The translations under genes and the position numbers were made by a program. This document shows, in pieces, positions 35,152 to 43,941 of a stretch of DNA of 64,000 nt (within the stretch, counting starts at the first letter, position 1; each line of letters opens with the position of its first letter). Origin of the DNA: Schlesneria sp. DSM 10557 (lineage in GTDB: Bacteria; Planctomycetota; Planctomycetia; Planctomycetales; Planctomycetaceae); NCBI RefSeq assembly GCF_041860085.1, contig NZ_CP124747.1:5270001-5334000 (forward strand), in the 5' to 3' direction. The notes below the pieces were generated by a model. That model saw nothing but the letters and a program-made list of their open reading frames with translations, did not search any database and had not been told where the DNA came from.

Positions 35152-37572
35152 ATGAAGTCACATCGGCTGGAAAGTCTGTTGAAGAAATCGTCGGTTCGGG
35201 GCCGGGTCCTTACCTCACCGGCTCAACTGGCGGGTTATGATGCCGATGGGCTCGGTTACAAAACCTTTCGTCCCGATGCGGTGGTGATTCCCACAGATGC
35301 GGACGACATGATCCGCGTCCTCGCCAGTGCACGGCAACTGGGGGTGCCGATTTGTCTCCGGGGGGCCGGGACATCGCTGTCAGGTGGCCCCGTTGCTGCT
35401 CAGGGGGGCGTCGTTGTCCATACGTCCGGTCTCAGAAGTGTCCGGCACATCTGCAAGTCGGGTCTGTGGTGCGAAGTGGAATGTGGCGTCATTCTGAATC
35501 AGCTCGACGAAGTACTGAAGCCGTACGGAATTTTCTATCCGCCCGATCCATCCAGTGGGCCAGTTTGCACACTGGGGGGGAACATCGCCATGAACGCTGG
35601 GGGGGCGCATTGTTTCCGCTACGGCGTGACTAGTAACTATGTGCTGGGGGTGGAAGCGATTCTACTGGACGGTTCCGTTCACCGATTTGGCGGACCGGCC
35701 GGTGGACGAGGCGACTGGCGAGAGGACTGGAAGCGATTCATGGTCGGTTCGGAAGGAACGCTCGCAGCCTTCACCCGTTTCTGGCTGCGGCTGCTGCCCC
35801 GCCCTGACAAGGTCTGGACGTTCCGAGCCACTTACCCGGACCTGATTACGGCCGAGCGGGCGATTCACGCATTGGTCGCTCATTCCTCGTTTCCGGTCGC
35901 GATCGAACTGATGGACCCTCGCTGTGTCGAGATGGTCGAGAACAGTCCGATGGCCGTCGGTCTGCCGAAGAACTCGTTCATGCTGTTATCCGAGATCGAC
36001 GGACCGCCGGAACTGGTCGACGCGCGAGTCGAAGCCGTTGCACAGATTTTGCGAGAGGCGGGGTCCCAGGATGTGGTTTTCAGCGATGATGACGAACAGC
36101 GTAAGAAGCTGTGGAAGGCACGTAAGGCCGCTGGTGGCCTGATGGGCCAACTGAGTGCCGATTTCGTCGTCCAGGATGCGGTGATCCCGAAACGGGCTCT
36201 CGCAGAGCTGCTGCAGCTGGTCTATGACGAAGCGGATGCGGCGGGGATCCGCGCAGTGAACGTCTTCCACGCAGGTGATGGCAACTTGCATCCGAATTTT
36301 CTGTTTGATTCCCGCAAGCCGGGGGAACTGGAAAAAGTCGAGCTGATTGGAAAGCGGCTGATGCAGCGGGTCGTGGAAGTCGGTGGCACGCTTTCTGGTG
36401 AACATGGAATCGGCAATGACAAGACCGCGTATATGCCGCTTGTTTTCGGCGCAGACATGACGCGGGTGCAATTGGCGATTCCGGCGATCTTCAACCCCCG
36501 ACATCAGTTGAATCCGCTGAAGGTGTTCGCGGGTCGCCGGTTTGAAGAGACGAACGGAACTGCCCCGGCCAATGGCATTTCAACCGTAAGTGCAGACCTG
36601 GCTCATGACGCTCCGCATGATGAAATCTACGAAAACGCTGCGACGACGGGATCTCGCTGCTTCACGCATTTCCTGGATGAAATCGATGGTGTTCTTTGCT
36701 TGAGTGCCGATGCGAAGCTGGCTGAGATCAATGCGAAAGCATCCCCCAGTCGGCTCCGTTTCCCGCTGATTCTTGATCCGAACGCCACGCTGCGTGAGCA
36801 GGTGAACGCCACAGGGTTTGCCCCCGCCTCGTCACGGTTTGGTCCCTATTGCGACAACATCATCGGGATGAACTGGCGATTTCCAAGCGGAAAGGTGGTT
36901 CGGGTGGGGGAACGCGTCGTGAAGACGACGACGGGCTATGATCTGTTCCGGTTTCTGCTCTCCACAAACGGCCGCTTTGGTGAACCGACCGACTACGTCG
37001 TGCGACTGCGTCCCGATTGCGGGGTGACTCGTGTCTATGGGTTATTCGGTGAATCAACTGATGTCTTGCAAGCGGCGGCGGACTTGTTGCAGACCTGCTG
37101 GATGCACTGGCTGGATTCGATCGACTATCTCGTCGGGTCACCGGAGGACTCGGGCCACCTGCGGATCGTGGTGAATAGTCCCGTGTCAGAAAGCGCCCTG
37201 ATCGAGGACTTTGTTTCGTCATTCGCGCGGGCCCACGAACTGGTCTATCAGCCAGAAGCGGGAAGGGAGTTGCCGGCCGATGGGATTCCTGACTTTGTCT
37301 TCAAGACGTCTCCGGAAAGCCTGCTGGCGATGACCAGAGAAATCGCCGGTCAGGGTGGAATTCGGTGCGTGGCGCTTTGTTATAACGGTGTGCTTCACGG
37401 ATATCTCGATGACGAGACCGCTCGAGTCGACCGTATCCGGCGACTGGTCGATGAGTACGCTCAACGGTTGACGATGGGGGGTGGGGACTGGTTCTCGCGG
37501 CACCTGCCGCCGGCCGAGATGTCACCGCTGGAAGCGGACTGGGTTCAGTTACTCGAACAGGAACTTCATTGA
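35152..37572 (+). CDS. Glycolate-oxidase-type GlcD-GlcE fusion, FAD-binding
   Basis: This 806-residue protein fuses two subunits. Residues about 1-460 match GlcD, an FAD-binding (PCMH, FAD_binding_4) dehydrogenase of 2-hydroxy acids: CLRGAGTSLSGGPV, CTLGGNIAMNAGGAHCFRYG, MVGSEGTL, and a C-terminal domain with VNVFHAGDGNLHPNFLFD and GEHGIG. Residues about 500-806 match GlcE, with SRLRFPLILDPNATL, SRFGPYCDNIIGMNW and VVKTTTGYDLFRFL. The enzyme should oxidise glycolate or D-lactate and pass electrons to the GlcF subunit encoded next. The start codon of glcF overlaps this stop by 4 bp, so translation is coupled. Glycolate versus D-lactate as substrate cannot be decided here. Confidence 0.92.
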   Translation: MKSHRLESLLKKSSVRGRVLTSPAQLAGYDADGLGYKTFRPDAVVIPTDADDMIRVLASARQLGVPICLRGAGTSLSGGPVAAQGGVVVHTSGLRSVRHICKSGLWCEVECGVILNQLDEVLKPYGIFYPPDPSSGPVCTLGGNIAMNAGGAHCFRYGVTSNYVLGVEAILLDGSVHRFGGPAGGRGDWREDWKRFMVGSEGTLAAFTRFWLRLLPRPDKVWTFRATYPDLITAERAIHALVAHSSFPVAIELMDPRCVEMVENSPMAVGLPKNSFMLLSEIDGPPELVDARVEAVAQILREAGSQDVVFSDDDEQRKKLWKARKAAGGLMGQLSADFVVQDAVIPKRALAELLQLVYDEADAAGIRAVNVFHAGDGNLHPNFLFDSRKPGELEKVELIGKRLMQRVVEVGGTLSGEHGIGNDKTAYMPLVFGADMTRVQLAIPAIFNPRHQLNPLKVFAGRRFEETNGTAPANGISTVSADLAHDAPHDEIYENAATTGSRCFTHFLDEIDGVLCLSADAKLAEINAKASPSRLRFPLILDPNATLREQVNATGFAPASSRFGPYCDNIIGMNWRFPSGKVVRVGERVVKTTTGYDLFRFLLSTNGRFGEPTDYVVRLRPDCGVTRVYGLFGESTDVLQAAADLLQTCWMHWLDSIDYLVGSPEDSGHLRIVVNSPVSESALIEDFVSSFARAHELVYQPEAGRELPADGIPDFVFKTSPESLLAMTREIAGQGGIRCVALCYNGVLHGYLDDETARVDRIRRLVDEYAQRLTMGGGDWFSRHLPPAEMSPLEADWVQLLEQELH

Positions 37573-38795
37573 TTGTGACGACGTCAAATTCGAATCGCCC
37601 GACCGCCGCTCAGTCGTGTCATTCAATGGACCCTGATCTGCTTGCGAGTTGCGTTCACTGTGGTTTCTGTCTGGAAGTCTGTCCGACCTACAAACTGACC
37701 GGGGATGAGAATAACTCGCCCCGTGGTCGGCTACGGCTTTGGCGCGAAGAGGCTGACGGGCGGATTCCGCAAGATCCTTGGACCGACCATTACACATCCG
37801 AATGCGTCGGCTGTCTGGCGTGTGAGTCGGCGTGTCCTGCGAATGTTCCGTATGGACAGATCTTTGAACAGGTCAAACATCAGCACGTCGCCCAGAAGCG
37901 GTCGCGTCCCCCCATCTCGTTGAGGTTTGCTGCAGGCTTAGCCCGGCATCAATCGCTGTTCAATCTGGCGATGCTACCAGCGCGACTGCTGCGGAAAGCC
38001 GGGATCCTGCCCCATCGCTTTCTCTTCAAAGGCGAGCCTGCCGCGTTTCAGTCGACGCAGGCCTATGTCAGCCACCTGATGCAAGTCCACCGGCCGACCG
38101 GTCCGCGTGTGGCGCTGCTGACCGGTTGCTTGATGGAATCTCTCTTCCGCGAAATCAACTTCGCAACCGTGCGGGTACTGATCGAGAACAATATCCAGGT
38201 CATCGTGCCGCCCGATCAGGGATGCTGCGGGGCGTTCCAGGAACATACGGGGATGGACGGCGTCGACCAACTCCAGGAACAGAACCGGATCGCTTTCGGG
38301 AAGCTGGATGTGGACGCGATCGTCAGCAATTCTTCCGGTTGCGGCCTGGCGCTGGGGAAGACCATGAAAGGCGCAGTCCCGGTTCGTGACGTGCTCGGTT
38401 ATCTGGGTGAACAGAAGCTCGTCACGCGGACGAGGATGGACCAAGCGGCGCGCGTCTATGTGGATCTTCCCTGCCATCTGGTGCATGGTCAAAAGGCGGC
38501 TGGCATTCCTGCGAACGTGCTGGACGCGACCGGATATCAATGGGAACTGGCACCCCAGGCACGTGACTGCTGTGGATCAGGTGGGGTCTATAACATTCAG
38601 AAGCCAGAGAACGCGCAGCAGATTCTCGCCCGCAAATCGGCCTTCTTGAATGAGGCGGTCGGTACCCCCGTCATTCTGGCGACGTCGAATCACGTCTGCA
38701 TGATGCAGTGGAATTCCGCGAGATCCACGGGGCTGGTGAAGCGTCCCTACGAAGTGCGGCACGTCATCCAACTGCTGGATCCGCTGGGTTCCTAG
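37569..38795 (+). CDS. glcF: Glycolate oxidase iron-sulfur subunit GlcF
   Basis: This 408-residue protein has two 4Fe-4S clusters of ferredoxin type: Cys28, 31, 34, 38 in CVHCGFCLEVCP and Cys79, 82, 85, 89 in CVGCLACESACP. Two cysteine-rich CCG domains follow, with QGCCGAF and RDCCGSGG. It carries electrons from the flavin subunit to the quinone pool at the membrane. The most likely start is TTG at 37569, overlapping the upstream stop, with AGGAA about 7 bases before it; GTG 37575 and ATG 37626 are alternatives. A TTGTCC/GGACAA hairpin (38815-38831) lies 20 bp past the stop. Confidence 0.93.
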   Translation: MIVTTSNSNRPTAAQSCHSMDPDLLASCVHCGFCLEVCPTYKLTGDENNSPRGRLRLWREEADGRIPQDPWTDHYTSECVGCLACESACPANVPYGQIFEQVKHQHVAQKRSRPPISLRFAAGLARHQSLFNLAMLPARLLRKAGILPHRFLFKGEPAAFQSTQAYVSHLMQVHRPTGPRVALLTGCLMESLFREINFATVRVLIENNIQVIVPPDQGCCGAFQEHTGMDGVDQLQEQNRIAFGKLDVDAIVSNSSGCGLALGKTMKGAVPVRDVLGYLGEQKLVTRTRMDQAARVYVDLPCHLVHGQKAAGIPANVLDATGYQWELAPQARDCCGSGGVYNIQKPENAQQILARKSAFLNEAVGTPVILATSNHVCMMQWNSARSTGLVKRPYEVRHVIQLLDPLGS

Positions 38796-38814
38796 CGGTT
38801 CGAAACAGATCCGG

Positions 38815-38831
38815 TTGTCCCTGATGGACAA
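38815..38831 (+). terminator. Hairpin after glcF, possible terminator
   Basis: TTGTCC-CTGAT-GGACAA forms a 6-bp stem with a 5-base loop 20 bp past the glcF stop. No T run follows, so Rho-independent termination is doubtful. Confidence 0.35.
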
Positions 38832-38920
38832 TGGGAGTCAGGGGACTGGCCGCAATTTGCAGTCTGTCCCAACCTCATTCGAACGAAGTCTGATCGAATG
38901 AAGTTGCCGGTCGGTGGAAC

Positions 38921-40063
38921 TCAGTCGTATTGTTCACGAGATCGCCGTTCTCGCGGCTGATCTGCGAGGGATTCTTTCCGCTTGCGGCCTGTAACGATCC
39001 AGTAATCGTTGGCTTCAGCCACTTCGACGTCCCCGTACCACAGGGGCATCCGTTCGACGAACCAGTTCGGGGTCTTGGTCACGATCAGGATTTTTGACTT
39101 GGGTTTCAGTGCCCGATGACCCGTGTCGAGGAACAAGTCCGCGATCGCGTAGTTCGAGAAGTACGGCGGGTTGGCGAGGGCCAGGTCAAACTCGTCTGAT
39201 GCGGGAGTTTCCCCTTCGGCGTCCAGGGCATACGTGATCCCGGGAGCTTCATTCTTAGCGATCCCCCGTTCCAGCGACTGAATGGCGCGGGCGTTGGAGT
39301 CGACTGCGTGGACCGAGACATTTTCTGCCGCGAAGGCGGCGGCCAGTGAGACGGTACCGGCGCCGCTTCCCAGGTCCAGGACCTTCATGCCCGGTTTGAC
39401 GACCATCTTGTTCATCAAGGCCCGGGCACCCCCGTCGATATGACGATGACTGAAGACACCGGGACGACTGTACGCGTAGATGAGTCGGCCCCGGTCACGA
39501 AACGCGAATTCGCAGTCGAAGTCTTTGAGTTTCTTCAGCGGCGCCACTTTCGTCGCGAGATAGACAGTCCCCTGCTTCCGGACGGGGCGACGTGTTACCT
39601 TGGGAAAAATCGCCCGTAACTCTTTGTGAATCCACTGATCTTCGTCGTTGTCGGTGGAAACGACCATCCGGCCCCCCTCGACCAGACGCTGGTGTCCCTG
39701 CTGGAGCAGATCGCGGGTCAGCTCGGCCTCACCCCCCTTTTTGAAGGCGAACGCCACGAGATCCGCTTCGTGATCGGGCAGATCCGGCTGGCAGATCAGA
39801 TTCAGGTTCGGGGGGGGCGGTCCATCTTCGCTGATACGGAATTCGCTCTGCGTCCTGTGAAAAATATCGAGAAACCAGCAGTCAACCTGAGCGTCAGGAT
39901 GATCTGTCGCGTAGGCGACGGCAAACTGGGCACGCCCGGCGGACGTACAGATCACTCGTTTCCCCGACATGTCCGGCAGAGTGTCGATTAACAACTTCTC
40001 TTGTGGACGGATGAAAAACGAATGAGGGATCGTTTCTTCGACTTTTTTATTTCGACGTGACAC
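38921..40063 (-). CDS. RsmC/RlmG-like class I methyltransferase
   Basis: This 380-residue protein has the double-domain layout of RsmC/RlmG rRNA guanine-N2 methyltransferases: a degenerate N-terminal methyltransferase-like half (about 1-190) and a C-terminal catalytic half with SAM-binding DLGSGAGT (230-237) and catalytic NPPY (298-301). It should methylate an rRNA guanine in the cytoplasm, but which position cannot be told. Translation probably starts at GTG 40063. The C-terminus is very basic and polar. The next gene upstream on the same strand is another rRNA methyltransferase-like gene, 188 bp away. Confidence 0.85.
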   Translation of the reverse strand: MSRRNKKVEETIPHSFFIRPQEKLLIDTLPDMSGKRVICTSAGRAQFAVAYATDHPDAQVDCWFLDIFHRTQSEFRISEDGPPPPNLNLICQPDLPDHEADLVAFAFKKGGEAELTRDLLQQGHQRLVEGGRMVVSTDNDEDQWIHKELRAIFPKVTRRPVRKQGTVYLATKVAPLKKLKDFDCEFAFRDRGRLIYAYSRPGVFSHRHIDGGARALMNKMVVKPGMKVLDLGSGAGTVSLAAAFAAENVSVHAVDSNARAIQSLERGIAKNEAPGITYALDAEGETPASDEFDLALANPPYFSNYAIADLFLDTGHRALKPKSKILIVTKTPNWFVERMPLWYGDVEVAEANDYWIVTGRKRKESLADQPRERRSREQYD

Positions 40064-40251
40064 GCGCGGCTCTGTGGAGAAAGTAGGAAGAAGTCTGTGG
40101 CGATCCCGGGGGGAGGAAATCGCCAGTATGGGCCCGGAACGGAGGCTATTCTACGTCAAAGGGGAGTAAATTCATTCCCCTTTATGATTTGAACGGCCAA
40201 CAATGATGGCGATCGCTGGAAATCGGGTGGATTCATCTCGTGAAACGACAT

Positions 40252-41466
40252 CTACAGCACGCGACAAAGGTAGCACTTCAGGTAGTTGGTTTCGAGGCAG
40301 TGAATCGACGCGGGGTGGTCTGCGGCAGGGCCGCGTACCTCGAGCACCTGCAACCGGCGGTCTGCGTGCAGTGCCGACTGACTGAGCATATCCGCAAACA
40401 TTTCGTGAGAGATGTGACCAGAACAACTGCAGGTCACGAAGAATCCACCCGGGTTGATCAGACCGAGGGCAAAGCGGTTCAGGCTGTAATAACCCCGTAG
40501 CGCGGCATCGATCCCCTGCCGGTTGCGTGCGAGCTTCGGCGGGTCCAGCACCACGGTGTCGAACGTTTCCTGTTTCGAATGAAATTCTTCCAGAGACTTG
40601 AAGGCATCTTGTTTGACTGTCTTGAGCCGGTCGGCAACCCCGTTCAGCTCTGCATTGGAACGGGCCTGGGTGAGAGCCGCTTCTGACGCATCGACGGCGG
40701 TGACTTCGGCAGCCCCCCCGTTCACCAGGCAGTTCAGGCCAAAGCCACCGGTGTAACAGCAGACATCGAGAACTCGCTTATCTCGCACGAAGTCGGCGAT
40801 CCGTCGGCGATTATCCCGCTGATCCAGGAAGAATCCGGTCTTTTGTCCTTCGGCCACGTCAATTCCATAGCGAACGCCATGCTCGGCGATAAAAATGGGT
40901 CGAGGAGGAGACTGGCCCCAAAGCAACCCGTCGGTCAGTTCCAACCCTTCCGCCGCGCGAATTCCTTTCTCGGTTCGCAGCCAGATCCCTTCCGGTTGCA
41001 GGGTTTCGCGCAGGCTATCGAGGATGACCTCCTTGTGATTCGCCAAGGCCAGACTGGTCAATTGAACCATCAGCCAGCCGCCATAGCGGTCCACGGTCAG
41101 TCCCGACAGGCCGTCGGCTTCGCTATAAATCTGTCGGCTGGCGTCCTGGGGCCCCTGTTGGGGAAAGAGGACCTTCCGCATCTCTACGGCGTCTGTAACT
41201 CTTTGCCGCCAGAAACTTTCTGTCAGAGTGTATGCTTCATCCCATGAGTAAAGTCGGACGGCAATCTTGCTGATGGGATTGAACAGACCCCAGGCGATGA
41301 ACTGTCCGTCGTGAGCGGTGAGGGCGACGGCGTCACCGGGAGCCGGATTTCCCTCGATCCGGTCGATGGCGCCTTGGAAAACCCAGGGATGACGACTGAA
41401 AAAGGGGAGTGCTTTACGAGGTTTAATGACAACGCGTGCCGTGGAACCGGCGGAATGGACAGGCAT
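40252..41466 (-). CDS. RlmI-like 23S rRNA cytosine methyltransferase
   Basis: This 404-residue protein matches the RlmI (YccW) family. An N-terminal PUA domain carries SRHPWVFQGAI, followed by the family signature GQKTGFFLDQRDNRR, a SAM-binding CCYTGGFGLN and a catalytic-site DPPKLAR. The N-terminal PUA domain binds RNA and the C-terminal Rossmann domain methylates C5 of a cytosine in 23S rRNA. I use the ATG at 41466 rather than the TTG 15 bases upstream. It is likely cytoplasmic and transcribed with or before the RsmC-like gene. Confidence 0.9.
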   Translation of the reverse strand: MPVHSAGSTARVVIKPRKALPFFSRHPWVFQGAIDRIEGNPAPGDAVALTAHDGQFIAWGLFNPISKIAVRLYSWDEAYTLTESFWRQRVTDAVEMRKVLFPQQGPQDASRQIYSEADGLSGLTVDRYGGWLMVQLTSLALANHKEVILDSLRETLQPEGIWLRTEKGIRAAEGLELTDGLLWGQSPPRPIFIAEHGVRYGIDVAEGQKTGFFLDQRDNRRRIADFVRDKRVLDVCCYTGGFGLNCLVNGGAAEVTAVDASEAALTQARSNAELNGVADRLKTVKQDAFKSLEEFHSKQETFDTVVLDPPKLARNRQGIDAALRGYYSLNRFALGLINPGGFFVTCSCSGHISHEMFADMLSQSALHADRRLQVLEVRGPAADHPASIHCLETNYLKCYLCRVL

Positions 41467-42046
41467 GTCGGATTGTTTCAAGTGAGGAAAAAGTATTCGT
41501 TAACAGGACCGCCACAGTTCACGTGGTCGGCCCTCGGGTGCGGGACAGCGAGTGATCGCCACGGGAATCATTCTGCGGCGGCGGACCCCGTCCAATCGCC
41601 GGTGATCTTCGGGTTGCGTCATCCGGATCGAACTTCCTGTCGAATCTCAGCACCGACGGGCGTAGGGGAATCGGTTGAGGACGCATACAGATAACCGTTT
41701 CGTCATTTCTGGAAGACTGCCCGCTGATCATATCGCAAACGCGTGTGCAGGGCGCGGGTCGCGATGATTCCTGTTACCCGCGCTTCCTCATAAGGAGGGA
41801 ATTTCGCTTCGACTGGAGTCTCGAAAATCGTTCCTCTCGGATTGGACGCTGCGGGAGCGTGTGCGTGGACGGAGGCGGGAACGGGGATCAACGAGTGTAG
41901 GTGACTTCACTTTTTGCCCCGGAACTGTTGGTTTTTGCGGGTTGTATCGACTCGTTTTTGGATTTCCGAATGGAATGGGCCGACTCTGTCCAATGAACAT
42001 CCTCCGATTTTGCCGATCCGATGAAGGACTTTGTCACGCATTCTGG
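41467..42046. other. Divergent intergenic region, no clear gene
   Basis: This 580-bp gap between the leftward RlmI-like gene and the rightward adaptor gene has no recognised gene. The reading frame of the adaptor stays open back to 41861, with other ATGs at 41975 and 41993, so part of it could be coding if the start chosen below is too late. Promoters for both genes must lie here. Confidence 0.4.
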
Positions 42047-43186
42047 ATGAAGCGCACCATGCCCGGCGAAATTTCCTCGACGACACACCAAGCCTCTTCC
42101 AGTTCCCTGATGTTCAAAGGGGTTTGCATCGGTCTGGCATTATTTGCAGGGACGGGATTCGCCTGTCTCTTCGAATATGTCGGCGAGCATTCCTATCCAG
42201 GGGTGCTGCAGTCCCGTTCGACGACGGTGTCCTCGAACTGTCTGGCTCAGGTCCGAGATGTGTCAGTCAAAGCAGGACAGACACTCGTTCCCGGCGATTT
42301 GCTGGTCCAGCTCGTCGATCCCCGCCTTGAGGATCGCATCATCAGCAAGCGTCGCGAAATCTCGGAACTGGAAGCCGAGATGAACCGGGTGAAAGTTGCG
42401 GCCGAAGTGGACCTGGCCTGGCGGCGACGAGAACTGGATGCGGAAGTCTTCGAGACACAGCTCAAGGAGACCGCGCTGGCACAGGAACGGCTCAACAAGC
42501 AGGTCGAGCAACTTGCCTGGAAAGACCATCTGGCGAGCGCAGATTCGCTGGTCAGTCCCATGGGCGCGGAACTGAATAACCCCTTCAGTTCGCTGACGAA
42601 GCAGCTTCACCTTCCCGACGAACGCCGCCTGCAGGCGATGCTTCGTGAAGACGCTGCTGCAGCCTCCGCAGAGACTCTGGCGATTCAGGTCACGCTCTGT
42701 CAGGAACGACTCACCCGCCTTGCCGCCCTGGAAAAGAATCTGGAAGAGCAGATTCGCAAGGGGTCGGGCGTGGATGTCATCGAGGCCAAATTAAACGGAG
42801 CCCGACAGGAGCTGGTTGCGCTGGAAGAACAATCCAAAGAGCTGCAGATCATCAGTCCGACCTACGGCACCGTCGGGGAAGTCAAAGTTCATTCCGGCGA
42901 TCAGGTCGCAGGTGGCGGTTCCCTGGTGGATATTCTGGACGACGTCCAGCGTCATGTGGTGGCGCAGTTGCCCCCGGGGACAGCGGCCCAGTTGAAACCC
43001 GGAACCAAGGTCACTCTTGTCTTTCCAGAGAATGACAAACGGATTGGAGTGATTTCCGAGATCCCCTCGCACGTCACGTCGTCATCGCGGAATGGCGAAT
43101 CGTTCGTGGCTGTAAAGATCGAACCGGCTGGCAAGTTGTGGCCCAAAATTGCGATTGGTGCCAACGTCAAGGTCATGCTTCCGTAA
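42047..43186 (+). CDS. HlyD-like membrane fusion/adaptor protein, orphan
   Basis: This protein of about 379 residues has a membrane anchor (about 22-42), a lipoyl half-domain (SSNCLAQVRDVSVKAGQTLVPGD in pieces, e.g. VKAGQTLVPGD), a long coiled-coil hairpin rich in Glu, Arg and Leu (about 100-270), and a second half-domain IISPTYGTVGEVKVHSGDQV, followed by a beta-barrel. This is the HlyD/membrane-fusion layout. In tripartite pumps the adaptor links an inner-membrane transporter to an outer-membrane channel, but neither is encoded beside this gene. The start is uncertain: no good ribosome-binding site is seen at 42047, 42059 or 41993. Confidence 0.82.
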   Translation: MKRTMPGEISSTTHQASSSSLMFKGVCIGLALFAGTGFACLFEYVGEHSYPGVLQSRSTTVSSNCLAQVRDVSVKAGQTLVPGDLLVQLVDPRLEDRIISKRREISELEAEMNRVKVAAEVDLAWRRRELDAEVFETQLKETALAQERLNKQVEQLAWKDHLASADSLVSPMGAELNNPFSSLTKQLHLPDERRLQAMLREDAAAASAETLAIQVTLCQERLTRLAALEKNLEEQIRKGSGVDVIEAKLNGARQELVALEEQSKELQIISPTYGTVGEVKVHSGDQVAGGGSLVDILDDVQRHVVAQLPPGTAAQLKPGTKVTLVFPENDKRIGVISEIPSHVTSSSRNGESFVAVKIEPAGKLWPKIAIGANVKVMLP

Positions 43187-43394
43187 TTGGGATGACTCCG
43201 TCACAATGCCTCAATCCCGCAGCGAGACTGCTGCGGTCTGATGCGATAACGCTGGTTGCGTCGTCTGAGATGGATCGCTCGATTCCTCTTTGCAGGCTGC
43301 ATCTGCAGAATCTCTGCGGGTCAGTGTGAGAAACGAGTGAACTTCCGGACTGTGGCCTGTCGCACGTCCTGATTGAGTGATTTGATTTCGGAGC

Positions 43395-43937
43395 ATGAAA
43401 TTTATGGGGCACTCCCCGGCTGAACCCCCGCAAGGTCTCTTGGCGACGGTTGGGCAGTTTATTGCTCGCTTCTGTACGTCCGCCTGGGTTGGTGCTGCCA
43501 CTCTGTTTGTGATTGTGGGAGTGGCCGAGGTGACGCGAGGCGGCTTCGACTCTGCCACCAAAGATATTCTCGTCGCACTCCGCTTTCCTGCGTATTACGT
43601 CTGCGGAGTGGTTCTGATGGGAAGTGCCTGGCTGGGGGCACTTGTCGGGGGACCGTCGGCCGCTTTTCCCCGGTTCCGACGCACTGGGGCACTGATCTTC
43701 CTGGCGCTGTCACTTGGCGTGCTGGCGCTGGACTACGTCTTTGTCTATCTTCCTCTGCTGCGAATGGTCGTTCCCCCGGGCCAAGCCAAGTCGGCGTCGT
43801 TTACGCACTACCATGAAGCCTCGAAATGGGTCAATCTGGTCGGCTTGACGTTATGCCTGATCGCGACGGTGCTCGTCCAGTGGCCTGTTCGCGTCACCCG
43901 GGTTGCAGAAACGGGGACACCTGACACCGCCGCCTAA
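43395..43937 (+). CDS. Four-helix membrane protein, DUF4149-like
   Basis: This 180-residue protein has four predicted transmembrane helices (about 28-47, 63-85, 99-122 and 147-165). The first contains WVGAATLFVIVGVAEV, and a later SFTHYHEASKWVNLVGL segment with conserved His and Asn suggests the DUF4149/TMEM205-like family, a tentative call. No enzyme motif is seen. It lies 208 bp after the adaptor gene on the same strand and converges with murG, whose stop is 4 bp away, so a shared terminator is not possible. Confidence 0.65.
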   Translation: MKFMGHSPAEPPQGLLATVGQFIARFCTSAWVGAATLFVIVGVAEVTRGGFDSATKDILVALRFPAYYVCGVVLMGSAWLGALVGGPSAAFPRFRRTGALIFLALSLGVLALDYVFVYLPLLRMVVPPGQAKSASFTHYHEASKWVNLVGLTLCLIATVLVQWPVRVTRVAETGTPDTAA

Positions 43938-43941
43938 CGGC

